DNA of 64,000 nt from positions 182,415 through 246,414 of the forward strand of contig NZ_FOBC01000003.1 of assembly GCF_900109725.1 (NCBI RefSeq). The letters are read 5' to 3'. The position numbers were made by a program, and so were the translations under genes. This DNA comes from Halomonas daqiaonensis. GTDB lineage: Bacteria; Pseudomonadota; Gammaproteobacteria; Pseudomonadales; Halomonadaceae. A model generated the notes under the pieces. That model saw nothing but the letters and a program-made list of their open reading frames with translations, was not told the origin of the DNA and did not search any database. Of the stretch, positions 12,159 through 21,797 are shown piece by piece (position 1 is the stretch's first letter; each line of letters begins with the position of its first letter).

Positions 12159-14444
12159 ATGGTTAAAGTGCGTGAAGAACAGCCGCTGACCCGGGATGGA
12201 AGTGTCGATATCGACCAGTGGCTCACCCGCCTGCAGCACGACGTCAAGTTACGCGACGTCGACGAGATGCGCCGCGCCTGCGAGCTGGCCCGGCAACTGG
12301 AGATGGCATCCGATCGCCCCCACAAGGCCTGGCTCAAGGATGGCTCGAGCTTTCGCATGGGCCTGGAGATGGCCGACATCCTGAGTGAGCTCAAGCTCGA
12401 CCAGCCGGCGCTGGAGGCCGCAGTGCTCTATCGCGGTGTCCGCGAGAAGCTGATCGGCCTCGATGAGGTCGACAAGCGCTTTGGCCACGAGGTTGCCGGC
12501 CTTATCGACGGCGTGCTGCAGATGGCGGCCATCGGTACCTTTCAGGCACCCAGCCAGGGTCTGAGCCAGCATGACCAGCAGGACAACCTGCGCAAGATGC
12601 TGGTAAACCTGATCGACGACGTCCGCGTCGCCCTGATCAAGATTGCCGAGCGGACCTGCGCCCTGCGCCAGGTACGCGATGCCCCGCGCGAGAAGCGTTT
12701 GCAGGTGGCCCGCGAGGTCTTCGACATCTATGCGCCCCTGGCCCACCGTCTGGGCATCGGCCATCTCAAGTGGGAACTCGAGGATCTCTCCTTCCGCTAC
12801 CTGCACGAGGAAGAGTACAAGACCATCGCCCGGCAGCTTGCCGAGAAGCGCATGGACCGTGACCGCTACATCAGCGAGGTGGTGGAGACCCTCAAGGCGC
12901 TGATGTCGGCCCAGGGCATCAGGCGTTATCAGGTCGACGGGCGCGCCAAGCATATCTATTCGATCTGGCGGAAGATGAAGCGCAAACACATCGACTTCTC
13001 CCAGGTCCACGACATCCGGGCGGTGCGCATCCTGGTCCCCGAGGTGAGTGACTGCTACACGATGCTGGGCATCGTCCATTCGCGCTGGCATCACGTTCCC
13101 AACGAGTTCGATGACTACATCGCCAACCCCAAGAAGAACGGCTACCAGTCGCTGCACACCGCGGTGCTCGGCCCCGAGAACAAGGTGCTCGAGATCCAGA
13201 TCCGTACCTTTGCCATGCACGAGGAGGCCGAGCTCGGGGTCTGTGCCCACTGGCGCTACAAGGGGCACGACACCAGCGCGCGCAGCGCCAGCTACGAGGA
13301 GAAGATCGCCTGGCTGCGCCAGGTGCTGGAGTGGCACGAAGAGGTGGGCGACTTCGGCGACCTGCGCGAGGGGTTGACCAGCGACGTGGCCCCGGACCGC
13401 ATCTACGTCTTCACCCCGGACGGCCACGTCATCGACCTGCCTCGGGTCGCCACGCCGATCGATTTCGCCTACCGCGTGCACACCGAGGTGGGCCACCGCT
13501 GCCGGGGGGCCAAGGTCAACGGCCGCATCGTGCCGCTCACCTATCGACTCAAGACCGGCCAGCAGGTGGAGATCCTCACCGCCAGCAAGGGCGGGCCGAG
13601 CCGCGACTGGCTCAACCCCAACCTGGGCTATGTGCGGACGTCCCGGGCACGGGCCAAGATCCAGTCCTGGTTCAAGCTGCAGGCTCGCGACCGCAATCTC
13701 GAGGAGGGCCGGGGGCTGTTCGAGCGCGAAATGAAGCGGCTCGACGTCGAGGGCATGGACCTGACCACCCTGGCCAACAAGGTCAACTATCCTACCCCGG
13801 ACGACATGTATGCCGCCCTGGGCGCCGGCGACCTGCGCATCGGCCAGGTGCTGCACCAGGCCCAGCAGCTGTTCGGCGAGAGCGACGACCAGGAACAGCT
13901 CGACCGCCTGCTGGCCAAGCCCCGCAAGGCCCCGGGCAAGGGTGGCGACAGCAACATCACCGTGCTCGGGGTGGGCAACCTCAAGACCAGCATGGCCAAC
14001 TGCTGCCACCCGGTTCCCGGTGACGCCATCGTCGGCTTCATCACCCAGGGGCGTGGCGTCACCGTGCATCGCCAGGACTGCCCCAATATCCTTCAGCTGC
14101 GTCTGGACGAACCCCAGCGCATCATCGAGGTGGAGTGGGGCGAGCGCCCCCGCACCCAGTATCCGGTGGATATCGAGATCCAGGCCTGGGACCGTTCGGG
14201 CCTGCTGCGTGATGTCACCGGCGTGCTCAGCAATGACCGCGTCAACGTGCTCTCGGTGAACACCCTGACCGATACCGATGACGGCATCGCGCGCCTGTCC
14301 ATCACCGTCGAGGTCGACGGTCTGGAGACCCTGGGACGTCTCTTCTCGCGCATCCAGCAGCTGCCCAACGTCATCGAGGTGCGTCGCCTGCGCAGCGGGG
14401 GCGGAGAGGGTAAGTCCGGCAAGCGCAAGAGGAGAACGACATGA
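12159..14444 (+). CDS. relA: GTP pyrophosphokinase RelA ((p)ppGpp synthetase I)
   Basis: A 761-residue stringent-response enzyme that makes (p)ppGpp when uncharged tRNA reaches the ribosome. Order of domains: inactive HD-like hydrolase region (the catalytic HD pair of SpoT is not seen), synthetase domain (YHDIRAVRILV-type region, NGYQSLHTAVLGP), TGS (DRIYVFTPDGHVIDLP), helical and zinc-finger region (NCCHPVPGDAIVGFIT), and a C-terminal ACT domain. AAGGAGG at 12144-12150 precedes the ATG at 12159, deciding the start over an upstream in-frame codon inside rlmD. Confidence 0.95.
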   Translation: MVKVREEQPLTRDGSVDIDQWLTRLQHDVKLRDVDEMRRACELARQLEMASDRPHKAWLKDGSSFRMGLEMADILSELKLDQPALEAAVLYRGVREKLIGLDEVDKRFGHEVAGLIDGVLQMAAIGTFQAPSQGLSQHDQQDNLRKMLVNLIDDVRVALIKIAERTCALRQVRDAPREKRLQVAREVFDIYAPLAHRLGIGHLKWELEDLSFRYLHEEEYKTIARQLAEKRMDRDRYISEVVETLKALMSAQGIRRYQVDGRAKHIYSIWRKMKRKHIDFSQVHDIRAVRILVPEVSDCYTMLGIVHSRWHHVPNEFDDYIANPKKNGYQSLHTAVLGPENKVLEIQIRTFAMHEEAELGVCAHWRYKGHDTSARSASYEEKIAWLRQVLEWHEEVGDFGDLREGLTSDVAPDRIYVFTPDGHVIDLPRVATPIDFAYRVHTEVGHRCRGAKVNGRIVPLTYRLKTGQQVEILTASKGGPSRDWLNPNLGYVRTSRARAKIQSWFKLQARDRNLEEGRGLFEREMKRLDVEGMDLTTLANKVNYPTPDDMYAALGAGDLRIGQVLHQAQQLFGESDDQEQLDRLLAKPRKAPGKGGDSNITVLGVGNLKTSMANCCHPVPGDAIVGFITQGRGVTVHRQDCPNILQLRLDEPQRIIEVEWGERPRTQYPVDIEIQAWDRSGLLRDVTGVLSNDRVNVLSVNTLTDTDDGIARLSITVEVDGLETLGRLFSRIQQLPNVIEVRRLRSGGGEGKSGKRKRRTT

Positions 14445-15355
14445 GTGAGTCTCGCTATGACCTCGACGACCTGCTCGAGCTGATGGCCGTGCTGCGCGAC
14501 CCCGAGCAGGGCTGCCCCTGGGACGTGAAGCAGGACTGGGACTCCATCGTGCCGCATACCCTGGAGGAGGCCTACGAGGTCGCCGACGCCATCGAGCGGC
14601 GAGCCTGGGGCGAGCTCCCCGGCGAGCTCGGTGATCTGCTCTTCCAGGTGGTCTACTACAGCCAGTTCGGGGCCGAGGCGGGTCGCTTCGACTTCCATGA
14701 GGTGGTGCATGTCCTGACCGCCAAGATGCTGCGCCGCCATCCCCACGTCTTCCCCGACGGCACCCTGGCCTCGCGCCGCCCGCCTGGAATGAGTGCCGAG
14801 GAAATGGAGACCCGTCAGGTTCCCCATCAAAAACACATAGAGAGCCGCTGGGAGGCGCTGAAGGCCGAGGAGCGCGCCGAGCGGGCCAGCGACACCCCTG
14901 GCTCGCCGCACAACAGCACCGCGGCGTCGGTGCTGGATGACGTGCCGCGCACCCTGCCGGCCCTCTCCCGGGCTGCCAAGCTCTCCAAGCGTGCCGCCCG
15001 GGTCGGCTTCGACTGGCCCGATGCCCGCGGCGTGCTGGCCAAGATCCGCGAGGAGCTCGATGAGGTGGCGGAGGCCCTGGCAGAAGGGGACCGGACGCAT
15101 GCCGCCGAGGAAGTAGGCGATCTGCTGTTCGCGGTGACCAACCTGGCGCGTACCCTCAAGGCCGATCCCGAGCAGTGCCTGCGCGCCACCAATGCCAAGT
15201 TCGAGCGACGCTTCCGCCACGTGGAGGCGGCCCTGGCCGCCGACGAGGTGCCGTTGCAGGAGGCCGGCCTGGAAGCCATGGAGCACCACTGGCAGGCCGC
15301 CAAGCACCTCGACACCCCCGTTCGGGAATCGTCGCAAGGAGAGCCCCGGCCATGA
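14441..15355 (+). CDS. mazG: Nucleoside triphosphate pyrophosphohydrolase MazG
   Basis: MazG hydrolyses NTPs to NMP and pyrophosphate and lowers (p)ppGpp-linked effects. At 304 residues it is longer than E. coli MazG (263), and it carries two MazG-fold halves: N-terminal CPWDVKQDWDS followed by EEAYEVADAIE and LGDLLFQVVYYSQ, and C-terminal ELDEVAEALAEGD and EVGDLLFAVTNLAR. ATGA overlaps join it to relA upstream and ppc downstream. The pairing with relA is functionally sensible. Confidence 0.94.
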   Translation: MSESRYDLDDLLELMAVLRDPEQGCPWDVKQDWDSIVPHTLEEAYEVADAIERRAWGELPGELGDLLFQVVYYSQFGAEAGRFDFHEVVHVLTAKMLRRHPHVFPDGTLASRRPPGMSAEEMETRQVPHQKHIESRWEALKAEERAERASDTPGSPHNSTAASVLDDVPRTLPALSRAAKLSKRAARVGFDWPDARGVLAKIREELDEVAEALAEGDRTHAAEEVGDLLFAVTNLARTLKADPEQCLRATNAKFERRFRHVEAALAADEVPLQEAGLEAMEHHWQAAKHLDTPVRESSQGEPRP

Positions 15356-18000
15356 GCCATGACCTGCACGAATCGCTGCGTGACAATGTTCGCATCCTGG
15401 GCGACAGCTTGGGCCGCACCATCGCCGATGACCTGGGCCCGGGTTTCGTCGATCGCATCGAGACCATTCGCGGCTTCGCAAAGCGCGGTCGCCAGGGCGA
15501 GGACGGCAGCCAGCGCGAGTTGATCGAGTACCTGCGCAAGCTGCCCGACCGTGACCTGCTGCCGGTGACCCGGGCCTTCAACCAGTTCCTCAACCTGGCC
15601 AACATCGCCGAGCAGCACTATCGGTCGCGTTTCCGCCGGGTCGAGGACTACAAGCCCGGTTCCCAGCCGGTGCTGTCCGAGTTGCTGGAGCGGGCCCGGG
15701 GTGCCGGTCATTCACCGCGCAAGCTGGTGGAAACCCTGGCCGGCATGCGCGTCGAACTGGTGCTGACTGCGCATCCCACCGAGGTCATCCGCCGCACCCT
15801 GATCCAGAAATATGACGCCATCGACGACTGTCTCAGCACCATCGAGTCGTCCGGCGACTACCCGGAACGCGGGGTGCGTGCCCAAGGCCGGTTGGAGGAA
15901 CTGATCAGTCAGGCCTGGCACACCGACGAGATACGCCACGAGCGCCCAACCCCGGTGGACGAGGCCAAGTGGGGCTTCGCGGTGATTGAGAACTCCCTGT
16001 GGCAGGCGGTTCCCGATTTTCATCGCGATCTCGACAACCTGCTGCTGGACACCGCCGGCGAGCGTCTGCCGCTGGATGCCGCGCCGATCCGCTTCGCCTC
16101 CTGGATGGGCGGTGACCGCGACGGCAATCCCAACGTCACGGCGAAGGTAACCCGCGAGGTGCTGTTACTGGGGCGCTGGATGGCGGCGGACCTCTATCTG
16201 CGCGACCTGGAGCAGCTCAAGGCCGAGCTCTCCATGTGGAAGGCCAACAGCGCGCTCAAGGCCGAGGTGGGCGACGTTGCCGAACCTTATCGCGAGCTGC
16301 TCAAGCGACTGTCGAGTCGTGTCGAGGCGACGCGCGACTGGGCCAAGGCCGAACTCGACGGGCGCAGCTACGAGGGCGGGCCCATCATCGAGACTCGCGA
16401 CCAGCTCTATGCCCCCCTGCTGGCCTGCTATCGCTCGCTGTGTGATGTGGGGCTCGACACCATCGCCAACGGCGTGCTGCTCGACACTCTGCGTCGGGTG
16501 GCGGTGTTCGGGGTGACCCTGACCAAGCTCGACCTGCGCCAGGAGGCCAGTCGCCACGCCCAGGTGATGGAGGAACTCACCCATGGTCTGGCGTTCGGTC
16601 ACTACCGTGACTGGAGCGAGGCGCAGCGCCAGGAGTTCCTGCTCACCGAGCTCGCCTCTCGGCGTCCGCTGATCCCGCGTCGCTGGGAGTGCTCCGCCGA
16701 GTCCCGCGAGGTCATCGATACCTTTCGGGTCATCGCCTCCGAGCACCGAGAGGCGCTGGGAACCTACATCATCTCCATGGCCGCCCAGCCCTCCGACGTG
16801 CTTGCCGTGGCGCTGCTGATGAAGGAGGTGGGGGGCACGGTCAGCCTGCCCATCGCGCCGCTGTTCGAGACCCTCGATGACCTCGACCACGCCGGCGAGG
16901 TCATCGACCACCTGCTGGCGTTACCGGGCTACCGCGCCCTGGCCGGCGACAGCCAGGAGGTGATGATCGGCTATTCGGATTCTGCCAAGGACGCCGGCCA
17001 GCTGGCCGCGGCCTGGGCACAGTACCGAGCCCAGGAGACGCTGGTGGAGGTCTGCAAGCGTCACGGCGTCGACCTCACCCTCTTCCATGGCCGTGGGGGG
17101 ACCGTGGGTCGGGGAGGCGGGCCCGCCCACGCCGCCATCCTCTCCCAGCCGCCGGGCTCGGTGAATGGCAGCCTGCGGGTGACCGAGCAGGGCGAGATGA
17201 TCCGCTTCAAGTTCGGCCAGCCGGAGATCGCCCTGCGTTCCATGGAGATCTATGCCTGTGCGGTCCTCGAGGCGAGCCTGCTGCCGCCCCCGGCGCCAAA
17301 GACGGAATGGCGCGAGGAGATGGACCGCCTGGCCGAGGTGGCCCACGGTGCCTATGTGGGGGTGGTGCGCGAGGATCCCGATTTCGTCCCCTATTTCCGT
17401 TCGGTGACGCCGGAAGGCGCGCTCGGACGCCTGCCGTTGGGGTCGCGACCCACCAAGCGTCGCCAGGATGGTGGTGTGGAGACCCTGCGGGCGATCCCCT
17501 GGATCTTCGCCTGGACCCAGATTCGCCTGATGCTGCCGGCCTGGCTGGGCAGTGGCGAGGCCTTCAGCCAGCGCCTGGAGGAAGAGGGCGGTCTCGAGGT
17601 GCTCCGCGAGATGCGCGACCAGTGGCCCTTCTTCGGTACCTACCTGGACATGCTGGAGATGCTGCTGGCCAAGGCCGATGTGGGAATCGCCGCCTACTAC
17701 GAACACCGGCTGATCGACGAGCCGGCCCTCAAGGCGCTCGGCGAGCGGCTTCGCACACGCTTCGGTCGACTCCACGAGGCACTGCTGCAGGTGCTCGACC
17801 AGCAGGAGCTGCTGGAGAGGACACCGCTGATCCGCCAGGCCATCGAGGTGCGCAATCCCTACATCGATCCACTGCACGGTCTGCAGGCCGAGCTGTTGCA
17901 GCGTAACCGCGATGCCGATGGAGCGATCAGCGCGGATCTTTCCCGGGCGCTGATGGTAACCATGGCCGGGATCGCCGCCGGGCTGCGCAATACGGGGTAG
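15352..18000 (+). CDS. ppc: Phosphoenolpyruvate carboxylase
   Basis: An 882-residue anaplerotic enzyme that carboxylates PEP to oxaloacetate. The catalytic histidine lies in LTAHPTEVIRRTL, the second signature in FHGRGGTVGRGGGPAH, and the C-terminal RNPYIDPLH-like motif (VRNPYIDPL) is intact. The ATG at 15352 overlaps the mazG stop, and the protein then begins as in Ppc; the open frame upstream lies within mazG. Length matches E. coli Ppc (883). Confidence 0.96.
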   Translation: MSHDLHESLRDNVRILGDSLGRTIADDLGPGFVDRIETIRGFAKRGRQGEDGSQRELIEYLRKLPDRDLLPVTRAFNQFLNLANIAEQHYRSRFRRVEDYKPGSQPVLSELLERARGAGHSPRKLVETLAGMRVELVLTAHPTEVIRRTLIQKYDAIDDCLSTIESSGDYPERGVRAQGRLEELISQAWHTDEIRHERPTPVDEAKWGFAVIENSLWQAVPDFHRDLDNLLLDTAGERLPLDAAPIRFASWMGGDRDGNPNVTAKVTREVLLLGRWMAADLYLRDLEQLKAELSMWKANSALKAEVGDVAEPYRELLKRLSSRVEATRDWAKAELDGRSYEGGPIIETRDQLYAPLLACYRSLCDVGLDTIANGVLLDTLRRVAVFGVTLTKLDLRQEASRHAQVMEELTHGLAFGHYRDWSEAQRQEFLLTELASRRPLIPRRWECSAESREVIDTFRVIASEHREALGTYIISMAAQPSDVLAVALLMKEVGGTVSLPIAPLFETLDDLDHAGEVIDHLLALPGYRALAGDSQEVMIGYSDSAKDAGQLAAAWAQYRAQETLVEVCKRHGVDLTLFHGRGGTVGRGGGPAHAAILSQPPGSVNGSLRVTEQGEMIRFKFGQPEIALRSMEIYACAVLEASLLPPPAPKTEWREEMDRLAEVAHGAYVGVVREDPDFVPYFRSVTPEGALGRLPLGSRPTKRRQDGGVETLRAIPWIFAWTQIRLMLPAWLGSGEAFSQRLEEEGGLEVLREMRDQWPFFGTYLDMLEMLLAKADVGIAAYYEHRLIDEPALKALGERLRTRFGRLHEALLQVLDQQELLERTPLIRQAIEVRNPYIDPLHGLQAELLQRNRDADGAISADLSRALMVTMAGIAAGLRNTG

Positions 18001-18023
18001 GCCTTCGGCCAGCGTCAAGCTTC

Positions 18024-18061
18024 AAGGAGCAAGCTCCAAGGAACCCCTTGGCTTGCTCCTT
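18024..18061 (+). terminator. Stem-loop after ppc
   Basis: AAGGAGCAAG (18024-18033) pairs with CTTGCTCCTT (18052-18061), and CCAAGG (18036-18041) with CCTTGG (18046-18051), leaving a 2-base bulge and a 4-base loop. No T-run follows. It may end ppc transcription or belong to the neighbouring CTTGCAG repeat, with which it shares the CTTGC word. Confidence 0.45.
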
Positions 18062-18081
18062 AGGTATTCAGGTTATGCTGT

Positions 18082-18139
18082 CTTGCAGCTTGCAGCTTGC
18101 AGCTTGCAGCTTGCAGCTTGCAGCTTGCAGCTTGCAGCT
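18082..18139 (+). repeat. Tandem heptamer repeat CTTGCAG, eight copies
   Basis: Eight perfect copies of CTTGCAG run from 18082 to 18137, plus two further bases. The tract runs into the stop codon (18138-18140) of the minus-strand outer-membrane gene. It is a pure microsatellite and may vary in copy number. Confidence 0.95.
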
Positions 18140-18710
18140 AGAAAGGAATATGCACCGAGGCGGTCATCAGGTTTAGGTGGTCCATGGTCGGGTCATCGAT
18201 CTCCTCGAATTCCAGCCGACTGACCAGGTGGCGCAGCTGGAGGCGAGCCCCGAAGCCCTGCACCCTGGCTGTGCCACCGCCCTCGCGAAGTTGGTCACCA
18301 TTTCCGACGGGGTCTCCCTGCCACTCCGCCAGGCCCGACTTGGCATAGAGACCAAGAGGTCCGAAACGTACCCCGGCCACCAGGCTGCCGCCTAGGCTGG
18401 TGGTGTCGAGGAGCTGCTGGCTATCGGCGTGGGAGACCGGCACGTCATCGCTTTCGCGGTAGCTGAACTCGGCGCCGAGGTCGAGGCGTGGAAGGTGCTG
18501 CGGCGTGAAACCGGCAGTGAGACGGAAGCCCGACGTATAACCGTCGGGAGTGTCGACGTCGCTTCCCTGAACGAGCATACCGTTGTCGAGGTAGACCAGC
18601 TTCCTCTCCATACCCCCGTAAGCGGGAATGGTCGAGTCGGCCTGCAAGGGCGATATTGCCAGCGCCAGGAAGCCGGCCACTGCGATGGCGAGGCGTGATT
18701 CCGGTTGCAT
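18138..18710 (-). CDS. Outer-membrane beta-barrel protein (small porin-like)
   Basis: This 190-residue protein has a signal peptide (about residues 1-24, ending SPLQADS) followed by alternating hydrophobic/polar strands and a C-terminal Phe (SVHIPF), a hallmark of outer-membrane barrels. It resembles the YfaZ/opacity-type barrel group in size and strand pattern, but I cannot name the family with certainty. Its function is unknown. The gene converges on ppc, and the heptamer repeat starts at its stop codon. Confidence 0.65.
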   Translation of the reverse strand: MQPESRLAIAVAGFLALAISPLQADSTIPAYGGMERKLVYLDNGMLVQGSDVDTPDGYTSGFRLTAGFTPQHLPRLDLGAEFSYRESDDVPVSHADSQQLLDTTSLGGSLVAGVRFGPLGLYAKSGLAEWQGDPVGNGDQLREGGGTARVQGFGARLQLRHLVSRLEFEEIDDPTMDHLNLMTASVHIPF

Positions 18711-18772
18711 GTTCCCCTACCTTGGGTCGGCAGTCTGAGGGCCGGCGACTCTAGATTATTATCCAGTTCAGC

Positions 18773-19708
18773 CTAGCAAGTCGTCGGCGGTTCCGCCAAT
18801 TTCTGCGTCCGCAGGCGCAGGTCCTGAAGATGCCGTGCCAGGCAAGGGGCCGATAGCTGGTGTCGTGAGGCGGCCGCCAGCAGCGGCGCGAGAATCGCCT
18901 CGTGTTCGGTGACTCGGCCGGCCAGCACGTCCTGCAGCATGGAGGCACGGTTGGCCGCCGTGGCCTCGATGACTTGCCAGACCAGTTCCCGCCAGCCCTC
19001 CAGGCCGCTCCCGCCGGGCGGAGTGACGCCCTCGGCGGCGAGAATCGCTGCCACCTCGTTGATCGACCGCTCGACCATGGGACGGAAGGGTCGGTCGCGC
19101 AGCTGGCCGTTGCGGATAGTGAAGCGGGCGACCAGGGGATTGATGGCGGCATTGACGGCCAGCTTGCGCCACAGCCGTATGCGGATATCGTCGACCGCCT
19201 CGGCCGGCAGTCCGGCGTCGGTCAGGGTCCGCGCCAGCGCCCTGGCCAGGTCCGCATTGCTACCGTCCAGGGCACCCAGGAAGGTATGGCCATGGCCGGC
19301 ATGGATCACTCGGTCGTCGGCCTGCACATGGGCGCCCTCAGTAGTGGTGGCGCAGAGCACCGGGCCGTCGTGGCGCTCGGTGAGCGCCGGCTGACAGGCG
19401 AAGCCGTTCTGCCACAGCACCAAGGGCACCCCGGAAGGCAGTTGGGCGGCAAGAGTGGCGTGGGCCGCCTCCGCGGCGTGGGCCTTGGTGGTCAAGTGCA
19501 CCACGGCCGGTACTTCCATGGGCAGGGCATCGGTCCGGGCCATGGCAAGTGACTGTTCCCGGGTTTTGCCTTCCGGGGAGACCAGGGTCTGACGAGCGGG
19601 AAGCGGACGGCGGCCGACCAGCCTTACCGGCACCCGCTCGGCCAGCCGCAGGGCGATCAGCCGCCCCAAGGCACCGGGGCCGACGATCCAATGTGTCGAT
19701 GGGGTCAT
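18773..19708 (-). CDS. panE: 2-dehydropantoate 2-reductase (ketopantoate reductase)
   Basis: This NADPH-dependent reductase makes pantoate for CoA synthesis. The nucleotide-binding motif is IVGPGALGRLIA at the N-terminus, and the ketopantoate reductase region KLAVNAAINPLVARF with the conserved lysine lies in the middle. With the ATG at 19708, which has a GGGAGG site 8 bases upstream, the protein has 311 residues; an earlier start at 19741 lacks support. It neighbours topB in the same direction, 43 bases away. Confidence 0.88.
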   Translation of the reverse strand: MTPSTHWIVGPGALGRLIALRLAERVPVRLVGRRPLPARQTLVSPEGKTREQSLAMARTDALPMEVPAVVHLTTKAHAAEAAHATLAAQLPSGVPLVLWQNGFACQPALTERHDGPVLCATTTEGAHVQADDRVIHAGHGHTFLGALDGSNADLARALARTLTDAGLPAEAVDDIRIRLWRKLAVNAAINPLVARFTIRNGQLRDRPFRPMVERSINEVAAILAAEGVTPPGGSGLEGWRELVWQVIEATAANRASMLQDVLAGRVTEHEAILAPLLAAASRHQLSAPCLARHLQDLRLRTQKLAEPPTTC

Positions 19709-19751
19709 GGCGTGCCTCCCAGGGTCATGAGTGCAGTTCATGATCGCAGAG

Positions 19752-21671
19752 TCAGGAGCGGCGGGTTCGGCGTGCCGCGCCCGCCTTGCGGGGCGAGCCT
19801 CCGCGCCGCTTGCCGCGAGTCGGACGGGCGGCAGGGGCTTGCTCGCCCCGGGCGTTGTGCAGGGCCTCGCGCATGCGGCCGGCGTCGGCGGCAGCGAGCA
19901 GACCCTGCAGGTCGTCGATCAAGGCCGCGAGGAAAGGTGCCGGAGCGTCGCCCTGCTCGACGATGCCACCCAGGCGCTGCTCCCAGAGCGCGGTACGCTC
20001 GGGGCGGCCCACCGCCTCGGGCAGCGAGGCGATCAGCGCGCTGCCCAAGCGTGTGGCACGCAGGGCCTTGGCCTGGCGCACCAGGTAGCCGCGCTCCACC
20101 AGGGTCTCGATGATGCCGGCCCGGGTCGCCTCGGTGCCCAGGCCGTCGTGCTCGCGCAGGGTGCGCCGGACGGCCGGATCCTCGACGTAGCGGGCGATGT
20201 TCATCATCGCCTTGATCAGGCTGGCGTCGGTGAAGGGCTCCGGCGGGCGGGTCTCACGGTCCTCGACGCCGGCCTCATGGACCCGGCAGCTCTCGCCCTC
20301 GGTGAGTGGTGGCAGCGGCGGGGCCTCGTCGCGAGTGGTGAACAGCGGCTTCCAGCCGGGCTCGAGGATCTCTTGGCCGCGGGCGCGGAAGGTCTCGTCG
20401 AGGAGGCGGAACTCCGCCTTTACCTCGCGGGTGGCCAGTGGCGGGTAGAACTGCGCCAGGACGTTGCGAGCGATCAGCCGGAAGACATCGGCCTCGGCCT
20501 TTTCCAGCCGCGAGAGATCGGCGGGCTTGCCGGTGGGCGCCAGTGCATGGTGGGCGCCGACCTTACGGTCGTCCCAGGCCCTGGAGCGCCGCGAGAAATC
20601 CGCCCCGGTCAGCCACTGGCCGAGGGTGTCGTCCGCGCGGCAGGCACCCTCCAGGGTGGCCCGTGCCGCGGCGAAATGTTCCTCGGGCAGGTAGCGACAG
20701 TCCGAGCGCGGATAGGTGATCAGTTGATGGCGTTCGTAGAGACGCTGGCAGATGTCCAGAGTCGCCTTGGCGGAGAGCCCGTGGCGCCGCGCCGCGTCGA
20801 CCTGCAGCGCCGAAAGCGAGTAGGGCAGGGGAGGCGCCTGGCGTTTGTCGCGGCGTTCCAGGGCCGTGAGCCGACCCTCGGCGCCGGGCAGGCGGTCGGC
20901 CAGGGCGGCGGCCGGTTCTCGGGCCAGCAGTCGCCCCTGGTCGTCGAGGGGATGGGTCTCCCCGGGCACCCACCAGGCGCGCAGTTGGCCCTGCGCGACG
21001 GCGAGTTCGGCCCAGAGCACGAAGAAGGGTTTCGGTTCGAAATCACGGATCTCGGCATCCCGGCGCACCACCAGCCCCAGTACCGGGGTCTGGACTCGTC
21101 CCACCGAGAGCACCCCGCCGTGGCCGGCCTGTCGGCCGATGAGCGTCCAGGCCCGGGTCAGGTTGATGCCGTAGAGCCAATCGGCCCGGGCGCGGCACTG
21201 GGCCGCCTGGTAGAGAGGCTCGAAGCGGGCATTGTCCTCGAGCCGGTCGAGCGCTCTCTGCACCGCCGGGCGGTTGAGATCGCTGATCAGCAGCCGCGAG
21301 ACCGGTCCCTTCCAGCTCAGGTGCTCGATCACCTCCTGCACCAGCAACTGGCCCTCGCGGTCCGGGTCGCCGGCATGTACCACCTCGTGGGCAGACTTGA
21401 GCAGCCGACGGATCACCGCCAATTGGCCGCGGGCCTTGGGGCGAGGCATCAGCTTCCAGCGGCTCGGCAGGATCGGCAGATGGTCGAGGCGCCACTGCTT
21501 CAGGGCAGGATCGTAGGCATCGGGCGGGGCCTGCTCCAGCAGGTGGCCCAGGCACCAGGTGACCGTGGTATCACCCACCACCAGGGCCCCGTCGTCGCGA
21601 CGCGGGGAGCCGGGAAGGGCCTCGGCGATGGCCCGGGCCAGGCTCGGTTTCTCGGCGATGATCAGTCGCAT
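19752..21671 (-). CDS. topB: DNA topoisomerase III
   Basis: A type IA topoisomerase that decatenates DNA and resolves recombination structures. The Toprim domain opens with MRLIIAEKPSLARAIAEALP and contains DPDREGQLL; the active-site tyrosine lies in LITYPRSDCRYLPEEHF near residue 315. A basic tail (TRGKRRGGSPRKAGAARRTRRS) closes the 639-residue protein. The ATG at 21671 gives the invariant N-terminus; the frame continues upstream without homology. Confidence 0.95.
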   Translation of the reverse strand: MRLIIAEKPSLARAIAEALPGSPRRDDGALVVGDTTVTWCLGHLLEQAPPDAYDPALKQWRLDHLPILPSRWKLMPRPKARGQLAVIRRLLKSAHEVVHAGDPDREGQLLVQEVIEHLSWKGPVSRLLISDLNRPAVQRALDRLEDNARFEPLYQAAQCRARADWLYGINLTRAWTLIGRQAGHGGVLSVGRVQTPVLGLVVRRDAEIRDFEPKPFFVLWAELAVAQGQLRAWWVPGETHPLDDQGRLLAREPAAALADRLPGAEGRLTALERRDKRQAPPLPYSLSALQVDAARRHGLSAKATLDICQRLYERHQLITYPRSDCRYLPEEHFAAARATLEGACRADDTLGQWLTGADFSRRSRAWDDRKVGAHHALAPTGKPADLSRLEKAEADVFRLIARNVLAQFYPPLATREVKAEFRLLDETFRARGQEILEPGWKPLFTTRDEAPPLPPLTEGESCRVHEAGVEDRETRPPEPFTDASLIKAMMNIARYVEDPAVRRTLREHDGLGTEATRAGIIETLVERGYLVRQAKALRATRLGSALIASLPEAVGRPERTALWEQRLGGIVEQGDAPAPFLAALIDDLQGLLAAADAGRMREALHNARGEQAPAARPTRGKRRGGSPRKAGAARRTRRS

Positions 21672-21750
21672 GATGGCTCGTCGCGATGAATGGCATGGAC
21701 ATTCTTCCAGTATTCTCCACGCCTCGCCAGGTGTAAGCTGCATCGGTACA

Positions 21751-21767
21751 TGTACAATGATTGTACA
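21751..21767. promoter_or_regulatory. Perfect 17-bp palindrome, operator candidate
   Basis: TGTACAAT (21751-21758) and ATTGTACA (21760-21767) are exact inverted repeats around one base. The site lies in the divergent spacer between topB and the ABC1-kinase gene, 30 bases before the latter's start. Size and symmetry suit a dimeric repressor; no cognate regulator is visible nearby. Confidence 0.45.
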
Positions 21768-21797
21768 ACTGTTATCGAAAGAGAAGGAGCAAAGGTC

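Noticed and set aside
18082..18139. CRISPR or short regulatory array
   Set aside because: Seven-base tandem repeats without spacers; a microsatellite.
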